The notes below the pieces were generated by a model. It had not been told where the DNA came from, searched no databases, and saw only the letters and a program-made list of their open reading frames with translations. 64,000 nt of DNA from Pochonia chlamydosporia 170 (taxonomy: Eukaryota; Ascomycota; Sordariomycetes; Hypocreales; Clavicipitaceae): positions 3,162,001 to 3,226,000 of the forward strand of contig NC_035794.1 in NCBI RefSeq assembly GCF_001653235.2, given 5' to 3'. Below, one piece after another: positions 49,008-60,156 of this stretch (position 1 is its first letter; the number at the start of each line of letters is the position of its first letter). Position numbers and translations under genes: made by a program.

Positions 49008-49517
49008 ATGGGTTGCGGCAGCTCTAAACCGGAGGTGATTGAGGACACGGAGGAGATGATACAATCGTTTGTATTTGTTCCTCATGCACCACCACCACCA
49101 TTGGAACGTTCGACTACTGGAGCTGGCACGCAAAGGCCGCAGCATCCTAAGCAAGTGACCTGGGCAGACGCGCCTCCATCACATCAAACTCGCCCGAGTC
49201 AGAGCACCACACCCAGGATCACCAAGAAATTGTCCATTGAGCCGCCGCATCCCCACAACAACGTACCTGGCAGCTCAGAGTCTGTCAGTCCAATGAGTGC
49301 CATTTCCATGGACCCAAAGGACGATCCATCTATTGAACCAAACTACCAAAGTAAGCCTAGGAAAGCCAAGCGCGATTATGAGGCATTCATAGATGCAAGA
49401 GAATGGTCAGCCGAAGTGGATGAACGAGAGGCAAGGCAACAACTCCAGGCAAGGCAAAAACGCCAGGCACAAAAACTCCAGGCAAGGCAAGAACTCCACC
49501 CACATGCGGCATCATGA
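49008..49517 (+). CDS. Small membrane-associated protein with N-myristoylation/palmitoylation signal
   Basis: An intronless gene of 169 residues. The start MGCGSSKPEV is a classic dual acylation signal: Gly2 for N-myristoylation and Cys3 for palmitoylation. An in-frame upstream ATG at 48876 would hide it, so 49008 is chosen. The middle is disordered and Pro/Ser/Thr-rich (APPPPLERSTTGAG), with VTWADAPP. The C-terminus is charged, with an 11-residue repeat (LQARQKRQAQK, then LQARQELH) expected to form a helix. Proteins with this start attach to the inner plasma membrane or vacuole. No catalytic domain is present; a scaffold or signalling adaptor role is possible but unproved. Confidence 0.75.
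   Translation: MGCGSSKPEVIEDTEEMIQSFVFVPHAPPPPLERSTTGAGTQRPQHPKQVTWADAPPSHQTRPSQSTTPRITKKLSIEPPHPHNNVPGSSESVSPMSAISMDPKDDPSIEPNYQSKPRKAKRDYEAFIDAREWSAEVDEREARQQLQARQKRQAQKLQARQELHPHAAS
49440..49490 (+). repeat. In-frame 33-bp tandem repeat (Gln/Arg-rich)
   Basis: The element aactccaggcaaggcaa occurs at 49441 and again at 49474, 33 bases apart, with a diverged half unit (cgccaggcac) between. It encodes the LQARQ repeats at the C-terminus of the acylated protein. Confidence 0.75.
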
Positions 49518-49934
49518 TTACGAACTTGGTCTGCCTTTTTGACTTGATGTGTGCCGTGGGCCACTTGAGAACGATTTCTGGCTTGCATGGGTTTCTTGGC
49601 GCAGCATCTTAGAGGGGGAGGGATATAATGTATTTAGTTAGCTTGCTTTCTGGGGCAGTTGGTACATTCGCACGTTCATTTTCGGGCACAAAATCTTACT
49701 TCGGTTAACCAGTCGCTTGATGCGGCTGCATTGGGAAGGCTGCTAATGGCTAGTATTTGATCAAATGCACAATATTATCCTATAGTTCAAGAATTGCTCT
49801 GGTATCCAATATTCTTTCAAGCACCATGCGCATGCTCATGTCAATACGCATAACAAAAGTTCTAACCGCCGGGATCAGGAGATAAGACCTGCTTGTGTCC
49901 ATCTCACTTTCTTCAAAAATATTCAACTAGATAA
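49518..49934. other. Convergent spacer, no gene seen
   Basis: It holds the 3' ends of the acylated protein gene and of the flavoprotein gene. Confidence 0.5.
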
Positions 49935-51323
49935 CTATAGATCTATCTTCGGAGCCACATTACTAAACACATTATCCGGGTCATATTTCTTTTTTAATTC
50001 TCTCACTTTTGGCCACTTCATCCCAAAAAGCTGCTGCGCAGTTCGATCATCGGGTCTCGTGAGAGATGCATAAGATCCCTCCAAGACGGCAGGATCTCCG
50101 GATTCACGCAACTCTTTATACAACTCATCATTCCAAGCACGAGCCTCTTCAAGTAGCTTCTCATCAGGCACCATGTCCGAAAATGAAAGTAAAAGATGAT
50201 TACCAACACCGAAGCAGTTCGGTGGGCAGGTATCATGATCTATAATTGTCTCCATTGACCAACCCATGTTGACGTCTGCAGGCATGGTTTTCTGTGCTTC
50301 CATGAGGATGTCTATAATTTTTGGCGACAGGTTCTGTATGTAAATAGAGCGCTGTGCTCCCCAGGGTAAACATTTCAGTGGGACTTGCTCTTGATGCTGG
50401 ACAGGTGATTTCGTAGCTACCGTATTCATTTTTACAGGCGGCAGCTCGTTGATGAACTTTTCTAAGAATGCCTTTCCTTGCTTGTGGTCTGGGTCCGACC
50501 ATGTGAACATGACGGCTAGCATACGCTCCTGTAGCATCATGATAAAGTGATGGAGTGTGACGGCCTTCGGGATGACTAGACGAGCCTCGGCGGACACGAG
50601 GGTGTTGACATTCTCCGGTGTGGCATCGAAGAGAAGCATGCCGGAGAGCAACTAAGGGACGTTAGTTTGGCAGAATGCACTTTCATGACTGTATTCACTC
50701 ACCTGTCTGGCAGGATAGACCTTGAAAGTCAACGAGGTAATAACACCCAGATTCCCGCCCATACCACGAATACCCTCCAGCATCTCAGGCGAAGCATCCA
50801 CCACTTCACCGCGGCCATTGACTACTTGAGCGGCAAGAATGCCTTCAAACCCCATGCCAAGTAAGTTTGTCAAAGGTCCATACCCTCCGAGAGTCGCCCA
50901 ACCCACATATCCCACAATCCAAGTGTTGCCGAATGGTGCAATGACACCTTCTTCTTCAAACTTGTAGATGAGATCCTTGGTTATAACTCCTCCGCCAATG
51001 GTTGCTGACTTTTTATCTTCAGCAACGTTGATATAATTGATGGCACGCATGTCGATAATTAGTCCACCATCAACAACATAGCGCCCGTACATGTCGTTGC
51101 CGCCAGTGCGAACACTTATTTCAACATCGTGAGACCTAGCCCAGCGAACTATGCTAGAGACTTGTTCTGCATTCTTTGGTATGGCAATTCCAAGAGGTTT
51201 GCATTCCTGGCCTGCCTGGCCGCGAGTCTGACGTTTCTCCTCCCAGTTTTCATCATTTGGTGTCACAAGTTGGATGTCTGGATGCTCACTTTGGAGGCTT
51301 TGTAACCGATCGGATGCCGTCAT
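49935..51323 (-). CDS. FAD-linked oxidoreductase, berberine-bridge-enzyme type, lacking the FAD-linking His
   Basis: Two exons (51323-50703 and 50651-49935) give 445 residues. The FAD_binding_4 fold is visible: CKPLGIAIPKNAEQVSSIVR, VRTGGNDMYGRYVVDGGLII, SATIGGGVITKDL, TLGGYGPLTNLLGMG, and GIRGMGGNLGVITSLTF. The BBE C-terminal domain ends with KKKYDPDNVFSNVAPKIDL. In most family members the motif is R-x-G-G-H, whose His binds FAD covalently; here residue 76 is Asn, and the second attachment site (a Cys in the 'GLTCDNV' region) is also absent. FAD should therefore be held non-covalently. It lacks a signal peptide, so it is probably cytosolic. Substrates in this family range from sugars to secondary metabolites. 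Confidence 0.9.
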
Positions 51324-51867
51324 TTCGATTCTCTACAATTGAATGTAAAGGGTTAAAGTTGAAAGGAGCAAGTTAAGGAAGTTGTTATTATTTTATAAAA
51401 GAGCGGCTCGTAAGCTGACGGTGGCTTAGGTTTGGTCTAGGTGGTCAGCAACGCGGGGAATTAGCGGCGATCGAATCAGATGTGATGACAGCCAAGCCAT
51501 TTTCCATCGGCTTTTCCCTGCCTGGGATATTCCCAATACCATCTCAAAGGTCTAAAAATATAGCACTGTGCAGGAGGGCTCAAGATTACTCCATTAACTT
51601 TTGCCTAATATGATGTCACCAATCACCAGAACGGTTCCATGGTCCGCTCTTACTGACAATTGAAGCCGACAATGGAAACAACCTGAATTTTAGAGGGCAA
51701 TTGACTCGTAGTTTTCATGAAAAATATGTAGTATCGTAATAGATCAAAACCTGTCTATGGTTCGTGTTCCATAGCGTTTATCTATGAGTTACCTGACCCA
51801 AATATGTACATCTGTTTTTTGTACTCGTGGCTATCTAATTCCCCAAGTCTCAACCAGACACAAATTA
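51324..51867. other. Intergenic, no gene seen
   Basis: It holds the promoter of the flavoprotein gene and the 3' flank of the receptor gene. Confidence 0.5.
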
Positions 51868-53405
51868 TCATAATTGCTCATGTATCATCGTATTCTTTCG
51901 ATATTGTCTGACGACTTTATTATCGTATTCCCTCTCCAGATCTTGGCTCCAAGTACCTCTAGTTGCGCTATAGCGTACCTCCAAAGGCTCCGCTAACATG
52001 GCGGTTGTGTCCATTTCATAATTCTCCTTGGAAGTTGAGCTTTCGGGGCTCTGTTTTGGCAGCCGTCCGCCGAAGGTTGGAGGTGGTGTATGCTTGCTTG
52101 GAACACGGGAAGTTTTGCCAAAGAGCTTCGGCCAAATACGTACCAAAACCAGTCGGATGCTTGGCAGGCAAGTGCAGATCATGCCAATGCTAACTTCAAC
52201 GGTTGACCAGAGGACGATTTTGTAGTCATCATGCGTAGGGTTAGTTGTGTTGGAGTACTTCCGAAGTGAGGTGAGTCGAAGAATCGACACTGCGGTCAGT
52301 CTATACAACATGGAATGTGTCAGTCAGTTGCGTCTTGACAACATCTTACTTTGACTCCAGTAGCCAGAGCAGCACGTTCAAACATACAAGAATCCCGTCA
52401 TAAACATGAAGGCCGCGCCAATCTTCTTCTTCCAGTGAAGTTGTAGTTTCTTCAATTGACTCAAAGGTATGCCTATCAGCCAAAAGTCTGTAGCCACGCT
52501 TATTGCCGCATTGGTCCATCCCGCGATATTGATCTGCACACAATGGCCTTCGTCTGTCAGCCCTCTTGTTGTGTCGTAGCGAAGCCAACTATAGTCTACA
52601 GGTGTACATTGGAATGCGCCCTTAAAGAGAAAGGCAAGCCCAAATGCGATGTTGAAGATGATGGTTCCGAGCAGTAGTCGTCGAATTGTCGTGCCAGGAA
52701 ATATTTTAAGATAGAAGGCCGACAAGGATAGTTTGATGAGCGTAAGGAGGCTCAGGTATAAAACCTCCATGATGTAAAAGTAGAGACCGAAGCTGACCAA
52801 TTCATCGGCACTCAGTGTCCAAACGTCCTTGCCGATTCCATTCCCCCACAGTCCGACCAGTACTGTCACCAAGCTTGCTATGGCGAGAGGAGAGGCGACA
52901 AGAATCAGCGCATCATCGATGTCCAGATAGCCTCGTTTGGGGCTGAAGAATACTCTATATGCTAGCCTTGTCGCAACGACCGCAGCAGTTACGACACCGC
53001 ACACAATATTTATAACGAGAAAATCGGTAGAGTTATCGTGCGTTGGAGTGCCACACGCCGTCTCCGTAATATTCCTTGCGACTTGCAACGTGAATATGTC
53101 AGTAGATGCATGACAATCTTGCAGTTCGCTGGAGACTTACGGATAGCTTGCGGCAGAGAACAACTGCGAAGGAGGCATTGCTCTAGTGCAGCGCTATTGG
53201 AGACGATGTCGCATGGGTAGTTATCAGGCGAAGCAGTCAAGGAAATGTAACAGTCGGTCTTGGATCGTCGGCATTAGATTTTAAACAGAGAAAAACGCAA
53301 GAATCCTACTTATGAGTCGTATGACAGTATACGTACCGCACATGCCGGCAAAGTAACGAGTTGGACTGTAGCCGCACGAAGCATTTCACTATGACTTCCA
53401 GACAT
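51868..53405 (-). CDS. CFEM-domain PTH11-type seven-helix receptor
   Basis: Four exons (53405-53337, 53258-53141, 53081-52388, 52300-51868) sum to 438 codons (437 residues). The N-terminal about 80 residues form a CFEM-like extracellular domain: LPACATDCYIS, then NYPCDIV, LEQCLLRSCSLPQA and ITETACGTP. The usual D-x-x-C-x-C segment is missing, so the domain has fewer than eight Cys. A seven-helix fungal rhodopsin-like domain follows (INIVCGVVTAAVVATRLAYR, YLDIDDALILVASPLAIASL, AFYLKIFPGTTIRRLLLGTI, TGFLLTAVSILRLTSL). The cytoplasmic tail is Ser/Pro-rich. PTH11-like receptors sense surface or host cues and signal via cAMP in some pathogens; this one's ligand is unknown. Confidence 0.85.
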
Positions 53406-54985
53406 AGCGACAATACATTCCAATCAGCTAGACAACGCCATTAACATCAGATGACCGTGGGGCAGTCCGATTGATGGAACAGGTTGATAGATGATTCGGT
53501 TATCGGGGTCAGAGCATCTCATTTGGAAGACGAAGAAATCGTTGACGATGGGGTCAGTCGGACAGCACATCGCAGGGAGTGCCCAGATTCAAACCCCAGG
53601 CAAGAGCTCAGAAATATATAACCTCCCTTTAAAGATGACAATGGCCACAAGAAACGTCCTCCACCCATCAAAGTCTGTCCTCATGTCCTTGTCGAGCGGA
53701 GTTGACAACGAATCCAAGGTCCGGTTAACATATTTCATGCCAAAAGTTCGCAATCCGTGCGTAAAGCTGCCAATATTATGAGCGGAAAGCCCGCGATGAC
53801 ATCTGCACGCTCTGACTCTCACCATATTACTGTCTAACTTAGGTTAGCTGCCTCAATTTTGACCAGGGTTGAAGAAAGGGTCTGAGCAATGATGGTTAAA
53901 GTCAGTCACCAATCAACACCAATCAAAGTAGAAATTGCAGAGTAGCGTCGCTATGATTGCCGAGAGAAGGATTGAGGCTTGCATTGGCATGAAAGATCAA
54001 CGCAAGGATCTACTCGGCTATCCAAGATGGGCGGCCACATTTTTCTGAGACGTTCCATATCGGCACTGATCCTCGGTTGAGGTTATACTCAGCGACGCAT
54101 TGTGAATATCTAGCTAGCCATTCTGGGACACAGACACGAGTGGCGTCTCACAGGTTTTAAATATATTCTACCAATTGTTAGAAATGCTGTGCTGACAACA
54201 GAACGCGTTGCTGACCAGGGGTCGAAACTGCAAGAGTCAGCTCAGGCTGGGTTTCAGGTTTCGCCACCGGCATCACCAGCAGGGCCTATTCCTGTTGCAG
54301 AGGTTGACCTCCGGTGTGTTTCCACATATAATCAAAACATGCAGTTAATGCAACAGCTACGGCTGGGCACAAATGGATACAATTTGTGCCGAATTTGGAT
54401 ATGCCCGTGGCGATGCTGGTTCCAAACTAAACTTGTGTGTCATTGAGAGAACAATAGTCGTTCCAAAAGTTAGGTTGTCGGAAGCAGAAGAGTTTAGGTT
54501 CCGAAAACATCAGCTCTTTTGGGTCAATGTCACTGGTAATAAATGCCGGGTCTGGCTGGTAGCAAGCTGGTGCTGCTGGTTCATTCAGCGACCAGCCAAC
54601 ATCGCCAACACACAGACAATTAATAACTACAGAAAAGGGACTCGTCATTGCGCTTTTGACTTTTCCCTTTCCACAAATTATTAGATTGTGCTCGTATCTC
54701 AGCTCCTCTGAGCTACAATACCTTTACGTATGCTACTTCAACCATGAGGGATTTATCTAGATTTGTGGAATATACTTCATTTCGAAATCACCAGTCACTA
54801 CCCTGTAGAGCCGAACGTGTGTAAAGTGATCTAACTCAGGAGGTACCGGAGGTTAAACACCACAAACAAACAAACAACTTGATGTTTCAGGGATCCAAGA
54901 CACGCCAGACTAGGCACATGAAGACACTGACGCTGCTACTAATATGCCCATGGTATCTCGTCCAGCACAACCCCATCCTCCGCAA
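53406..54985. other. Intergenic, about 1.6 kb, no gene seen
   Basis: Frames at 53491-53781 (plus), 54189-54446 (plus) and 54427-54648 (minus) are uncorrelated and without motifs. The left end must hold the promoter of the receptor gene. Confidence 0.45.
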
Positions 54986-55870
54986 TTACTCCCGCGCTGC
55001 AATCATTTTCGGTTGTGACAGATACTCCCGCCGTGTTGTGTCAACAACCCACATAAAAAAACCAACCGACGCCAGTGCCAAGACCCAAAAGATTACTACC
55101 TTGATCAACAAAAATAAATGAGCCCAGCCTCTCCTACGACATCTCTTCCTGAAAACAACTGCCTCGTTGACCCAAGGAAACTCCACCTTTGGCACTGGTT
55201 TGTCCAGGAATCTGCAGATCGGTTCCCAGCCTTCGCCAATGCGGTACACGAGCAAATTATCCGGTGAAACTATGTCCTGAACCATCTTGTTATGTCGATG
55301 AAAAGCTTCGCGCGAGTTACGACGACACTCCTCCTCGTTTCGACCCCTGAAAAACCCCCGAACTGCATTGCGCATCGCCTTCACAATCTCATATCCAATC
55401 ATCGGTTCTGCCACATAAACGAGGAGAGAGGCCCTAAAACTGAAGAGGTCCGCGAATACATTGTTGTAGCTCTTCAACCACTCGTCGAAATCACGTATGA
55501 CTAGAATGACTTTGGCTTCGGGATAGGCTTTTATGAGTTCAGGGGCGAAAAACGATGTCAGGTCCGTAGCTGCGTCGCAGGAACCGTACATTTCATCCCA
55601 TTGCGAGCGAGTAAATGGATTTCCCGTGTATGTCGGTAAATTCGGGAAGGTTGCGTTGGTGGCTCGATGCATGGCACTCCAGAATTCACGGTCGTCGAGG
55701 GCGTTTAATCCATGGTGAACGTTTTTGTAGCCCAATATGGTCAAGGCTTCGGCGATTGAGGAAGATCCTGTCTTGAGAAGACCTACTGAGAGGACTTGCA
55801 ACTCAGAGCCTCTTTGAGATCTTTGGCTGGTGTCGGCCATTCGACCGACACTCTCCTCCGAAGTGATCAT
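54986..55870 (-). CDS. Sulfotransfer_4 family protein with C-terminal membrane anchor
   Basis: An intronless gene of 294 residues (ATG 55870; the in-frame Met 10 residues later is also possible). The N-terminal VLSVGLLKTGSSSIAEALTI resembles the phosphosulfate-binding loop of P-loop sulfotransferases. YKNVHHG, DAATDLTSFFAPELIKAYPE and VILVIRDFDEWLKSY are signatures of the fungal Sulfotransfer_4 group (often misnamed NAD-dependent epimerase). A basic stretch (RKRCRRRGWAH) precedes one hydrophobic helix (LFLLIKVVIFWVLALASVGF), so the protein is tail-anchored, probably in ER or Golgi. Members may sulfate small molecules or lipids; no product is known. Confidence 0.85.
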   Translation of the reverse strand: MITSEESVGRMADTSQRSQRGSELQVLSVGLLKTGSSSIAEALTILGYKNVHHGLNALDDREFWSAMHRATNATFPNLPTYTGNPFTRSQWDEMYGSCDAATDLTSFFAPELIKAYPEAKVILVIRDFDEWLKSYNNVFADLFSFRASLLVYVAEPMIGYEIVKAMRNAVRGFFRGRNEEECRRNSREAFHRHNKMVQDIVSPDNLLVYRIGEGWEPICRFLDKPVPKVEFPWVNEAVVFRKRCRRRGWAHLFLLIKVVIFWVLALASVGFFMWVVDTTRREYLSQPKMIAARE

Positions 55871-57294
55871 CTCGTGCGTTTGAAAAGTTTAATAGGGAGA
55901 GGTAGATGGCGGTTCCTTTTCGTGCTATTGCGGAGCTTGATCGATTGTGAACTACTATCAGAGGGTGGCAGTGGATGTTGTTGAGCCTTACGTCTGCTGT
56001 TGTACTCGACGACATAAGAAAGCGAAAGGAAGCGGGAAAGAGGAAAGATTTTTGTTATGGCACACGATAGTTTTGCCAGCCGCTTTTCACTACTAAGGCC
56101 GAAGTTGTTTTAGCTATGAAGTTTACATCTCTAGCTACAAGGCTAAGTACCGTACAGGGCCAATTTTGGCCACACTTGAGATAGTTATCGCTAAAACAAA
56201 CTTAAATCGGCTCTCTGAAAGAAACAAGTCTGCCAGTGAACCCTGTAGTTTCGTCATGGTGCTTCGCAGGTCGGCCTAGCTGTGATGCACCTCTGCATGC
56301 AGAATACTGCGTGGTTCACTATGCCACGCTATCATATTTACGGCAAGGTCTTCATTTGTTTTCTTCAAAGGCTATTAACTGTATGCGGGTGAAGGTTTTG
56401 CAATCTTGTGGCAAAATTCCTCGGTCATGAGTCTTACATGCAATAAAGGTTCTTGCGACGCGCCTCCGACGTGATGGTAGTTAAACCTTCTTGGGCAGTA
56501 GTCTTCAGCATTCGCGTAATAAGCTATACGTCACTGTATGTCGGATGCTGAGGGTCGGGACATGGCTGATTTAGGTTCGTGAGTTAAAATTAGCTCCTAG
56601 CCACGTAGACTAAGTGCCTGGTCCATGTGATACTAGGCCAGGGTTGTGATGGCTTCACTTTCACATGCTCTTGACAATGAGCTAACCAGCAGATAATTTT
56701 TGTAACAATTTGAACCTGAACGGAGAAGCTTGTCCTTTAGTCTGGAAGTTGGAGGCGTTGGACCAAAGGCGGTTCTGACATTGTTGCAAACTGTCGACTG
56801 TGTTCGGCTGCGCGGCGTGATGAATCACACATGACTGACAGGTACAAGACATGAATGTGTAAGGAATCAAGATGTGAGATACTAATCGTCACATCCATCA
56901 TTCATAAATCGATTCACTTCATCAACAGTCACATACGACCACAGCCGCTAGCAGAGCTTAGGATCCCGTCCGATCTCCCTTAATAACCTGGCGAGCGCTG
57001 GATTAGTAGTTGGGTCGGTGACGACCAGCGAATTCCCAGTGTTGTATGTTTTTTTTGGTCTTTTTTGCTATTTCTTTCTTCCTCTTTTTGATCTGTTTAG
57101 CCAAGTTGGGAGATGGTATTCCTGGTTGAGCGCTACTGATGTAGGTAGTGTGGTGTGTTGTGATGACTGGCACAGACGCAGAGTCAGCAAAAACTCACGC
57201 CGACATTGTCGGAATCATTGTCTCTTGATCAAAATCTCGGAAAGACCGAGTACATCCCTTACTAGCCTTGATTGCCACCCCTCACTGGTGATAT
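55871..57294. other. Intergenic, about 1.4 kb, no gene seen
   Basis: No coding signal was found. The left end is the promoter of the Sulfotransfer_4 gene. Confidence 0.5.
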
Positions 57295-58303
57295 CTAACC
57301 ATGTGACTCCATTTTCTCTCCCAATGAATGTGCCAAGTCCCGAGTGTGTTGTGGGAACAGCTCATCTGAGGCAATGAAGGACAGCTGTGCTTTCAACTGA
57401 TTCCATTTATCCATACTCCAAGTCTGAGTAGAATCGTCACCTTCACCAGTACTCCTGCATTGGTCATATACCCATTGGCGAATCGAGTCGGGCTCAAGCC
57501 ACTGTGCAGCAGCGACGAGATCTCCCGCTATGCGCTGCGGCCCGCCAATGCTGCGTTTTTCAAGGTCCGGATACGCATAGTGTGACGGTAGAATGTATGG
57601 CAGGGCACTTGCAATACTGCAATCTATTAACTCGAGGGCAGTGAGACGAGAGATGAAGCTTTGAAGATTCCTCCAGCGGAGTTGCGCTTCACTTCCAGAT
57701 GTTTCAACCTCAGAGAACGGGTACGCGAGTTCTAAAGAAATAGCAAATGCCAGATTAGTAATTTGCAAACAGAAATAACAAGCATATGGAAAACGCACCC
57801 TCAGCTTCTCGTTGGAATTTCTGAGCGAGGTGATCAACTGACGGGGTGCCAAAGGGCCATAATATCAGCTTTATGTCAAATGTTGGCTCGTCCGGACCGT
57901 CCTTGTAGCTGAGATTGGGGACTTCGTGTCGAGGCATGGCTTTGAGGGCTTGGAAGAATTCGATGAATGAATTCTGCACAGCGTGGCCGGGAGGATATGC
58001 CGTGCAAACTTTGGCGATACACCCAACAATCATCTCAATGTGTCTGGAGGCATTGGGTCCTACAAGATACACCCTATCCTTCTCCTCGGGAGTGAGGTTG
58101 AATGGGGGATTCCGCTGTTGTAGCTGGTCATATTTTGTATTCGCCTCTCGAACCACCCATTTGTCAATAACGTCTGCAACTTGGTGGGGAGTCTTCTGCT
58201 GTGTGATCAAGTCATTAATAACCTGCTTATACTCAAGGTCTTCAGCATCGTCGTCGTGATCAAAAAGGTGAAGGCTGAGAACAGAAACGTCTTGGGAAGC
58301 CAT
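57295..58303 (-). CDS. DUF3632 family protein
   Basis: Exons 58303-57799 and 57731-57295 give 313 residues, the usual size. The intron (67 bp) has a gtgcgt donor. The start MASQDVSVLSLHLF is in a good context; an upstream Met at 58426 adds 41 residues without homology-like features. DUF3632-like blocks are visible: PFSEVETSGSEAQLRWRNLQ, FISRLTALELIDCSIASALP, then AAAQWLEPDSIRQWVYDQC and WSMDKWNQLKAQLSFIA. It has no signal peptide or membrane segment, so it is probably cytosolic or nuclear. The family is fungal only and often amplified; the function is unknown. Confidence 0.8.
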
Positions 58304-59332
58304 GGTGACAGAGTATGTAGGGGCAAAGTTTTGGCGCGGACGAGTTGGACAGCGACGGTACACAACAGAAGAGGGGTAAGATAAACGACACAGTAATCTT
58401 CCGATATATGCCGTTTGATGATGCAAATATTTCTGAAAAGATCCCTATTTGCAGAGAAAAGAGAAATGTTGCTGGAGTTGCGTCATGTGGCAAGGTGAGA
58501 GTACTTTCGTGTGGCTGCCTGAACCTTTGACCCTGCGAATGCAGGCAAAAAGCACCGACCAAAATCATCCAATGACGCAGAAACGAGAAGCCATATTTCC
58601 CCAGATGAGTCAGCTTCGCATGGGGCTTTTGTCCTTGTCGGGCTGCAGTGAGATGTTCGAGACTCAACCTGTCATGTAACCCAAGCGGCAGAAGATGCCG
58701 ACTGCTTCGTATTTGTGCTGTCGCATTTTGTTTACTTTGAGTTCTGCAAGCGTTGAAACACCCTCCGAATGCTGCCGCTGGATACCAATATTATGCAAAG
58801 TCTTGCCATACTATAAGTAAGCAAAGGCAATCGATGTCACAGTCACAAACACACGGCTGAGTGGCGTGACAGATGCATCCTTGATTCGCCTCTCTTGTTC
58901 GGGCATGGCGATAACTAGTTACTTTGAGCTCGATTGACATAGGATCTGAAACTCGGTCTGGATCGGAAGCATGCCGAGCAAATTAACACAGACTTTCAGG
59001 TGAAGGAAGAAAGCCCGGCGCCGCTATGATTGGCGTATCATTGTTGCACCAGAGTAAAAACTCTCCGGATTGTAAACGCCGCATATAGCCACATTTCCTT
59101 ATCCTGTTTGACCGGCATGCGATTCCACATTTGTTCTATTGCAATTGCCGGATTAAGTCCTACGCATCTCGATTTTGGTCTTGGTACAGTAAGCCGTGGG
59201 AAATGATGGACTTCGGGAACAACATAGTTCGCCTCTTGAGGAGCGTATATAAACTCTGTGTTCACGGTCAGTCTCAGCAGTAAACCACTACTGTCTACAC
59301 CCAGAAATCTACCTTGCCATTCACAAGTCATC
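58304..59332. other. Divergent spacer; ribotoxin promoter at right end
   Basis: About 1 kb with no gene. The TATA box at 59246 and a CT-rich leader precede the ribotoxin start. Confidence 0.5.
59246..59253 (+). promoter_or_regulatory. TATA box of the ribotoxin gene
   Basis: gcgtatataaactc lies 80-87 bases before the ATG at 59333. A near-consensus TATATAAA suggests strong induced expression. Confidence 0.55.
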
Positions 59333-59901
59333 ATGAAGTTCTTTGCTACACTTCTTACTGCCGCCGCGCTGAACACGCCTGTTCTCGCTGGTCCAGTTGC
59401 TGAACTCGTTGAAAACAACTTGGAAGAACGAGCCCCCGTAAGTGTCAACGCCGGAACCCTCCGAAACAAGAGTACGCAGAAAGTAACCAAGCTTGTTCAA
59501 TTCAGTTCGTCAACTGCCGCCCTCGCCTCAACAATGCTGCAGGCCCCATCAGGAACTTCCAAGTTGACGTTGCTGTTGCCCAAGCTCAAGCCAGGAAGGC
59601 AGGCTTCACGACCGGCAAGAGCGGAGACCCTCACAGGTATTACAACGGAGACGGTCTCGTTTTTAACATCTATAACTGTGATAAGGCTGGCGCCATGCTG
59701 TGGGAATACCCAATCTATTGGGTTGGCAAGAATGCGGAGTGGGAGAAGGACACGAAAACGGATAGGCAGCCTGGTGGCCCTACTCCTATCCGCGTTGTGT
59801 ATGCTAATAACAATGGCGGAATTGTGTATTGTGGCGTGATGACGCATTCTATTGTTACGAACAACAATCAGGGCCAAGGTTTCTTCCAGCTATGTGTATA
59901 A
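59333..59901 (+). CDS. Secreted ribotoxin of the hirsutellin/anisoplin type (fungal RNase T1 fold)
   Basis: Exons 59333-59437 and 59506-59901, with a 68-bp intron, give a 166-residue precursor. Residues 1-19 are a signal peptide. A short acidic propeptide follows, ending in Glu-Glu-Arg at 33; cleavage there would leave a 133-residue mature chain. Ribotoxins cut one phosphodiester bond in the sarcin-ricin loop of large rRNA and stop protein synthesis. Asp76, His78, Glu102, Arg131, His149 and Phe162 have the same relative spacing as the active-site residues D40, H42, E66, R95, H113 and F126 that I recall for hirsutellin A (constant offset of 36). Four Cys (39, 93, 144, 165) fit the two disulfides. 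Hirsutellin and anisoplin come from insect-pathogenic Hypocreales, so an insecticidal role is likely but inferred. Nothing in the reading frame looks broken. Confidence 0.93.
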
Positions 59902-60156
59902 ATGGAAGGTTGTGAGCTCATTTGGCCAGTTAGCTGACCGAGATACACTTACATACACTTCGTGAGACTGCTGTGAGTCTCTTGGCCCTTTGACCGTCTG
60001 CAATAATCTCCCATCAAGTTGGAAAGGTCATGCCTGTCGAATCGCCATCGCCCCCAGAAGTGACTGCCTGTACACTGAAAGCGGGTTTGGCGAATATCTG
60101 GCTGTAACTCGCGCCAAATGCCAGACATAAATAGAGTTCTAAAGTTACCACTCTAG

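Noticed and set aside
59438..59839. Long read-through frame of the ribotoxin gene's first exon
   Set aside because: It runs through the intron and then reads the second exon in a wrong frame. The spliced frame carries the catalytic residues.
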